From positions 1 to 10,416 of the forward strand of contig JAITTA010000209.1 of NCBI GenBank assembly GCA_031287395.1: DNA of 10,416 bases, in the 5' to 3' direction. The stretch comes from Dysgonamonadaceae bacterium. Lineage in GTDB: Bacteria > Bacteroidota > Bacteroidia > Bacteroidales > Azobacteroidaceae. The notes under the pieces were generated by a model, which was given only the letters and a program-made list of their open reading frames with translations, was not told the DNA's origin and made no database searches. Positions 7,616-10,416 of the stretch are shown here, piece after piece. Both the position numbers and the translations under genes were made by a program. Each line of letters starts with the position of its first letter. Position 1 is the stretch's first letter.

Positions 7616-7640
7616 CAGGATTATCAAACTTAGATATTCT

Positions 7641-8768
7641 ATGAATTTGTTTTTTATTCTTGTAATATTCGTCCATACGCTTGCGAATTCGTATATTTTT
7701 ATCCGGGGTTGGCAGGCTTTACCGCCGTCGTTGGTATTAAAAATCGTTTATATTGTCCTCTTTATTTTCCTGTATAGCGCTTTTATTATTGCGATGGCCG
7801 GCAGGAATACCTTATCTCTTGGTTTTCAGAAGGTATTGTATTCTGCAGGAACTTCGTGGCTGGCCTGGATGCTTTATCTGGTTTTATTTTTCCTGTTGAC
7901 CGACGGCGTTCACCTGTTGAATCGTTTTTTCCACTTTTTACCGGATGTTGTCGGAAATAATCCGAAGTTGTTTCACCGTATCCAGGCGTTAGGTGGAATT
8001 TTATTGGTCTTGATTCTGACGACAATCGGGTACATTCGTTTTTCAAATCCGGTGGTTGAAACAATTCGGTTACAGGTAAGTAAAAAAGCCGGTTCCCGGA
8101 AAAATCTGCGGGTAGTGGCATTCAGTGATGTTCATTTGGGCCTCACGGTTGACAAAAATCGGTTATCCGGATATGTGGAACTGATAAATAAACAGAAACC
8201 GGACATTGTTTTGATTTCGGGAGATTTAGTGGATAATAACCTCCGCCCGTTGAATGAAGAACGAATGCATGAAGAACTCAATCAAATAGAGGCTCCTTTG
8301 GGTATTTATGCCTGTTTGGGAAACCATGAATACCTGAGTGGCATTGAAAAGAGTCTGGATTTTTATTCCAAAACGAAGATCCGTTTGCTGATCGATAGAG
8401 TCGTCCGGGTTGACGATAGTTTTTGGGTCATTGGCCGCGACGACCGGATGAATGCCAAACGAAAATTATTGTCGGAATTAGTCGGAAGAACAGATACGAC
8501 TCAACCATTGATTCTTCTCGATCACCAGCCGTATCATCTGGAACAGGCAGAAAAAAACGGCATCGACCTGCAAATTTCGGGTCATACCCATAACGGACAG
8601 ATGTGGCCGCTGAATTTGCTGGTAAATAAGATATACGAGTTGGGTTACGGTCTTAAACAAAAAGGGAAAACACTTGTTTATACGTCATCGGGATTGGCTT
8701 TGTGGGGCCCTCCGTTCCGCATTGGAACCCAATCCGAGTTAGTTGTTTTTGATATCTGTTTTGAATGA
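7641..8768 (+). CDS. Membrane-anchored metallophosphoesterase, first of a tandem pair
   Basis: This 375-residue protein has four predicted membrane helices (about 1-21, 31-53, 66-90, 115-134) followed by a calcineurin-like phosphoesterase domain (about 155-372). All metal-site motifs are present: SDVHLG (Asp163, His165), GDLVD (Asp195), GNHE (Asn228, His229), DHQP (His295) and SGHTHNGQ (His315, His317). This layout resembles the YkuE/YaeI-like branch of the superfamily, whose members hydrolyse phosphomono- or diesters. The physiological substrate is unknown. A motif IGRDDR (265-270) is shared with the next gene and seems characteristic of this subgroup. The ATG at 7641 follows a good -7 element by 25 nt. 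The stop overlaps the start of the second gene as ATGA, so the two are translationally coupled. It has no evident link to the glycan locus, which runs in the opposite direction. Confidence 0.92.
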   Translation: MNLFFILVIFVHTLANSYIFIRGWQALPPSLVLKIVYIVLFIFLYSAFIIAMAGRNTLSLGFQKVLYSAGTSWLAWMLYLVLFFLLTDGVHLLNRFFHFLPDVVGNNPKLFHRIQALGGILLVLILTTIGYIRFSNPVVETIRLQVSKKAGSRKNLRVVAFSDVHLGLTVDKNRLSGYVELINKQKPDIVLISGDLVDNNLRPLNEERMHEELNQIEAPLGIYACLGNHEYLSGIEKSLDFYSKTKIRLLIDRVVRVDDSFWVIGRDDRMNAKRKLLSELVGRTDTTQPLILLDHQPYHLEQAEKNGIDLQISGHTHNGQMWPLNLLVNKIYELGYGLKQKGKTLVYTSSGLALWGPPFRIGTQSELVVFDICFE

Positions 8769-9901
8769 TTTTTTTTATTCGTTCCATATTTCCTCAAATC
8801 CTGTTGAATGCTTATTTCATTCATTGTATCAGGAAAAGTAGTGTTATCCCGTCCCGGTTGAAAGGGGTATTGTATTTCATTTACGTTGCGGAGATTTTGC
8901 TTTATTTTACCGGATTATTTGCCGGAGAACGTTTTTCGGTAGAAATTTATACCCTCATTCAGAAGATCAATGGGGTATGGGTCGTCGGGCATGTATACCT
9001 CTGCTTGTTGCTGATCCTTTTGGGGATAGTAAATTTCATCGATCGCCGGTATTTCTTGTTTCAAAAATTCAAGAAGCGATCAGTGCGGCAGGTAAAATTT
9101 TATTGTTTCCTGATTCTTTTGGTTTTTATCGGTTTCCGGATATACATGAGTTCTGAGGACGCCTTTCATCCTGAAGTGAAACAAATTCCCTTTGAATTTA
9201 ATAAACCGGGAGAGTCGTCTGCAAAACCGAAAAAAACTTACAGGATATTGGTAGTTTCCGACTTGCATTTGGGATATATAGTCCATTCGGAAATGTTAAA
9301 ACAATATGTCGGATTTATGAATGACCTGCATCCGGATATCGTAGTGATAGACGGTGATTTGGTCGATTATACTTTACGTCCGTTGATTACCGGAAAAATG
9401 GATGACGAGTTGCGTAAAATCAAAGCTCCGAAGGGAGTCTTTTTCATTCCTGGGAATCACGAGTATAAGTTCAACTCGGAACTGAAATTGGATTGGATTT
9501 CCAGAGCCGGTTTAACCGTCCTGAAAGATTCGGTAGCAAACATCGATCATTGCTTGTACCTGATCGGGCGTGACGATCGTTCCAATAAGAACCGTCTCCG
9601 TATCGAAGAATTAATATCTAAAGTCGATCCGACAAAACCTTGTATATTCCTGGCGCACCAACCCGGCGATATTCGGGATGCCTATCGCTATGGAATCCCT
9701 CTGACCGTGTGCGGACACACCCATGGCGGACAGGTCTTTCCCATGAACCTGATCAGTCGTTTTTTGTATACCAATTCCTATGGTTTGCAGAAAAAGGGAA
9801 AATCCTATTCTTATACCACTTCCGGTCTTGGACTTTCCGGTTTTCCCATGCGTATCGGCTCTCATTCCGAAGGGATCATTTTTAATATTGAGATTTATTG
9901 A
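8765..9901 (+). CDS. Membrane-anchored metallophosphoesterase, second of a tandem pair
   Basis: This 378-residue paralogue of the preceding protein has the same plan: four membrane helices (about 2-21, 34-54, 71-92, 111-128) and a phosphoesterase domain (about 158-376). The metal ligands are complete: SDLHLG (Asp166, His168), GDLVD (Asp198), GNHE (Asn231, His232), AHQP (His298) and CGHTHGGQ (His318, His320). It shares long stretches with its partner, such as GDLVD followed by LRPL, then GNHEY, IGRDDR and the C-terminal SGLxLxGxPxRIGxxSE pattern. The first and third loops are rich in Arg/Lys (RKSSVIPSRLK; DRRYFLFQKFKKRSVRQVK). By the positive-inside rule this puts both loops in the cytoplasm and the catalytic domain in the periplasm. 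The start ATG overlaps the upstream stop. The helical halves of the two proteins are much less alike than the catalytic halves, which suggests an old duplication. The substrate is not known. Confidence 0.92.
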   Translation: MIFFIRSIFPQILLNAYFIHCIRKSSVIPSRLKGVLYFIYVAEILLYFTGLFAGERFSVEIYTLIQKINGVWVVGHVYLCLLLILLGIVNFIDRRYFLFQKFKKRSVRQVKFYCFLILLVFIGFRIYMSSEDAFHPEVKQIPFEFNKPGESSAKPKKTYRILVVSDLHLGYIVHSEMLKQYVGFMNDLHPDIVVIDGDLVDYTLRPLITGKMDDELRKIKAPKGVFFIPGNHEYKFNSELKLDWISRAGLTVLKDSVANIDHCLYLIGRDDRSNKNRLRIEELISKVDPTKPCIFLAHQPGDIRDAYRYGIPLTVCGHTHGGQVFPMNLISRFLYTNSYGLQKKGKSYSYTTSGLGLSGFPMRIGSHSEGIIFNIEIY

Positions 9902-9902
9902 T

Positions 9903-9910
9903 TATCTTTG
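9903..9910 (+). promoter_or_regulatory. -7 promoter element of prfB
   Basis: TATCTTTG, an exact TAnnTTTG match, begins one base after the stop of the second metallophosphoesterase gene. Transcription from here would give a leader of about 80 nt containing the heptamer repeats. No strong -33 TTTG is seen about 19-21 nt upstream, where the sequence is merely T-rich. Confidence 0.5.
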
Positions 9911-9915
9911 CGGGA

Positions 9916-9992
9916 ACGTTTTACGTTTTTTTTGTGCGTGAGCCAAATGTATAACGCAAAACGTATAACGTAAAACGTAAAACTTAAGACTT
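9916..9992 (+). repeat. Heptamer repeat cluster with inverted copy in the prfB leader
   Basis: Six consecutive 7-nt units run from 9951 to 9992: ATAACGC, AAAACGT, ATAACGT, AAAACGT, AAAACTT, AAGACTT. They end two bases before the prfB ATG. Two inverted units, ACGTTTT twice, stand at 9916-9929. The inverted arm can pair with 9958-9971 (13 of 14) or with 9972-9983 (12 of 12, using 9918-9929), so the leader could form alternative hairpins. This could be a translation-control leader, a small intergenic repeat element, or drifted simple sequence. Confidence 0.6.
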
Positions 9993-9994
9993 AA

Positions 9995-10416
9995 ATGATA
10001 ACGATAGACCAATTACGTGAAGTATTGGAGCGTGAGTCCGCGCTGAGGGGGTATCTTTGACATCGATTCAAAGTTAATCCGACTGGAGGAGGAAGAACTT
10101 CGTACGCAAGCTCCCGATTTTTGGGAAGATTCCAAAAAGGCGGAAGAGCAAATGCGTAAAATCCGTGAGATTAAATCCTGGATAGAATCTTATAACGAGA
10201 TTAAATCGGCTGTTGACGAGTTGCAATTGGCTTTCGATTTTCAGAAGGAGGGTATTACTACGGAAGGAGAGGTTGATGAGGCTTATAAGCACGCCATCGT
10301 CCTGGTTGAAAATCTGGAGTTGAAGAATATGTTGCGTTCGGAAGAGGATCATTTGGGCGCTGTGCTGAAAATCAATGCCGGAGCCGGGGGAACGGAAGCT
10401 CAGGATTGGGCGGAAA
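9995..10416 (+). CDS. prfB: Peptide chain release factor 2, N-terminal part with programmed +1 frameshift; cut by window edge
   Basis: Release factor 2 recognises UGA and UAA stop codons and triggers peptide release. Codons 1-21 (MITIDQLREVLERESALRGYL) end at an in-frame TGA (10058-10060). Shifting +1 at CTT gives DIDSKLIRLEEEE and an uninterrupted frame to the window edge, 140 residues in all. The region after the shift is the helical domain 1 (LRTQAPDFWEDSKKAEEQM). It runs into GAGGTEAQDW (129-138), a hallmark of the RF1/RF2 family at the entry to domain 2. The stop-recognition SPF-type motif and the catalytic GGQ loop lie beyond the window. The ATG at 9995 is chosen because it opens the short leader frame and sits directly after the repeat cluster. 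The frame break is regulation, not decay. Homologues of the surrounding residues LRGYLD are strongly conserved in RF2. Confidence 0.97.
10046..10061 (+). promoter_or_regulatory. RF2 autoregulatory +1 frameshift site
   Basis: The site reads AGGGGGTATCTTTGAC. A Shine-Dalgarno-like AGGGGG is followed by three bases, the slippery CTT and then TGA C. When RF2 is scarce, termination at TGA is slow, the P-site tRNA slips from CUU to UUU and the ribosome continues in the main frame. When RF2 is abundant, translation ends after 21 residues. As I recall it, the 16-nt core is the same as in Escherichia coli prfB. Confidence 0.96.

Noticed and set aside
9951..9992. CRISPR-like array at the heptamer repeats
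   Set aside because: The units are only 7 nt and directly adjacent, without spacers, and no cas genes are nearby.
9995..10060. Short frame ending at TGA, suggesting that prfB is a pseudogene or a separate 21-residue peptide
   Set aside because: The AGGGGG-TAT-CTT-TGA-C context and the intact +1 frame with RF2 hallmarks identify the normal programmed frameshift.
10074..10352. Minus-strand open frame opposite prfB
   Set aside because: It is fully antisense to the conserved RF2 coding region and has no recognisable family.

Overview
The window looks like chromosomal DNA of a member of the Bacteroidota, most likely order Bacteroidales. Five signs point there: a SusC/SusD outer-membrane pair, an ECF sigma factor with a FecR-type anti-sigma factor, a sulfatase directly downstream, several matches to the Bacteroides-type -7 promoter element TAnnTTTG, and AT-rich leaders without Shine-Dalgarno sequences in front of most genes. 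I cannot name the genus from the sequence alone.

Positions 1-7468 (minus strand) form a polysaccharide-utilisation-type locus. In transcription order it holds an ECF sigma factor (7468-6854), a strong intrinsic terminator (about 6830-6803), a FecR-like anti-sigma factor (6740-5742), a SusC-like TonB-dependent transporter with an N-terminal STN signalling domain (5699-2334), a SusD-like surface lipoprotein (2307-442), and the start of a serine-type sulfatase (311 to beyond the left edge). The STN domain, FecR and sigma factor together are the parts of a trans-envelope switch: substrate binding at SusC/SusD is sensed by FecR, which frees the sigma factor to raise expression of the transporter operon. 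The sulfatase implies a sulfated glycan as substrate. Which glycan cannot be read from this window.

Positions 7469-7640 are a divergent intergenic region with a minus-strand -7 element for the sigma gene, a perfect 7-3-7 inverted repeat and a plus-strand -7 element. Positions 7641-9901 (plus strand) hold two paralogous membrane-anchored metallophosphoesterases that overlap by ATGA. Each has four predicted membrane helices followed by a complete calcineurin-like metal site. Charge distribution, clearest in the second protein, suggests that the catalytic domain faces the periplasm.

Positions 9902-9994 carry a -7 element and a cluster of 7-nt repeats with an inverted copy, forming the leader of prfB (9995 to beyond the right edge). 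prfB encodes release factor 2 and keeps the classical +1 programmed frameshift at an in-frame TGA (10058-10060).

I found no CRISPR array, tRNA, rRNA, insertion sequence or clearly novel system. The most interesting signals are regulatory: the terminator separating sigma from anti-sigma, a possible antisense promoter in the fecR-susC gap, the prfB leader repeats, and the Shine-Dalgarno-like frameshift stimulator kept in a phylum that hardly uses Shine-Dalgarno initiation.
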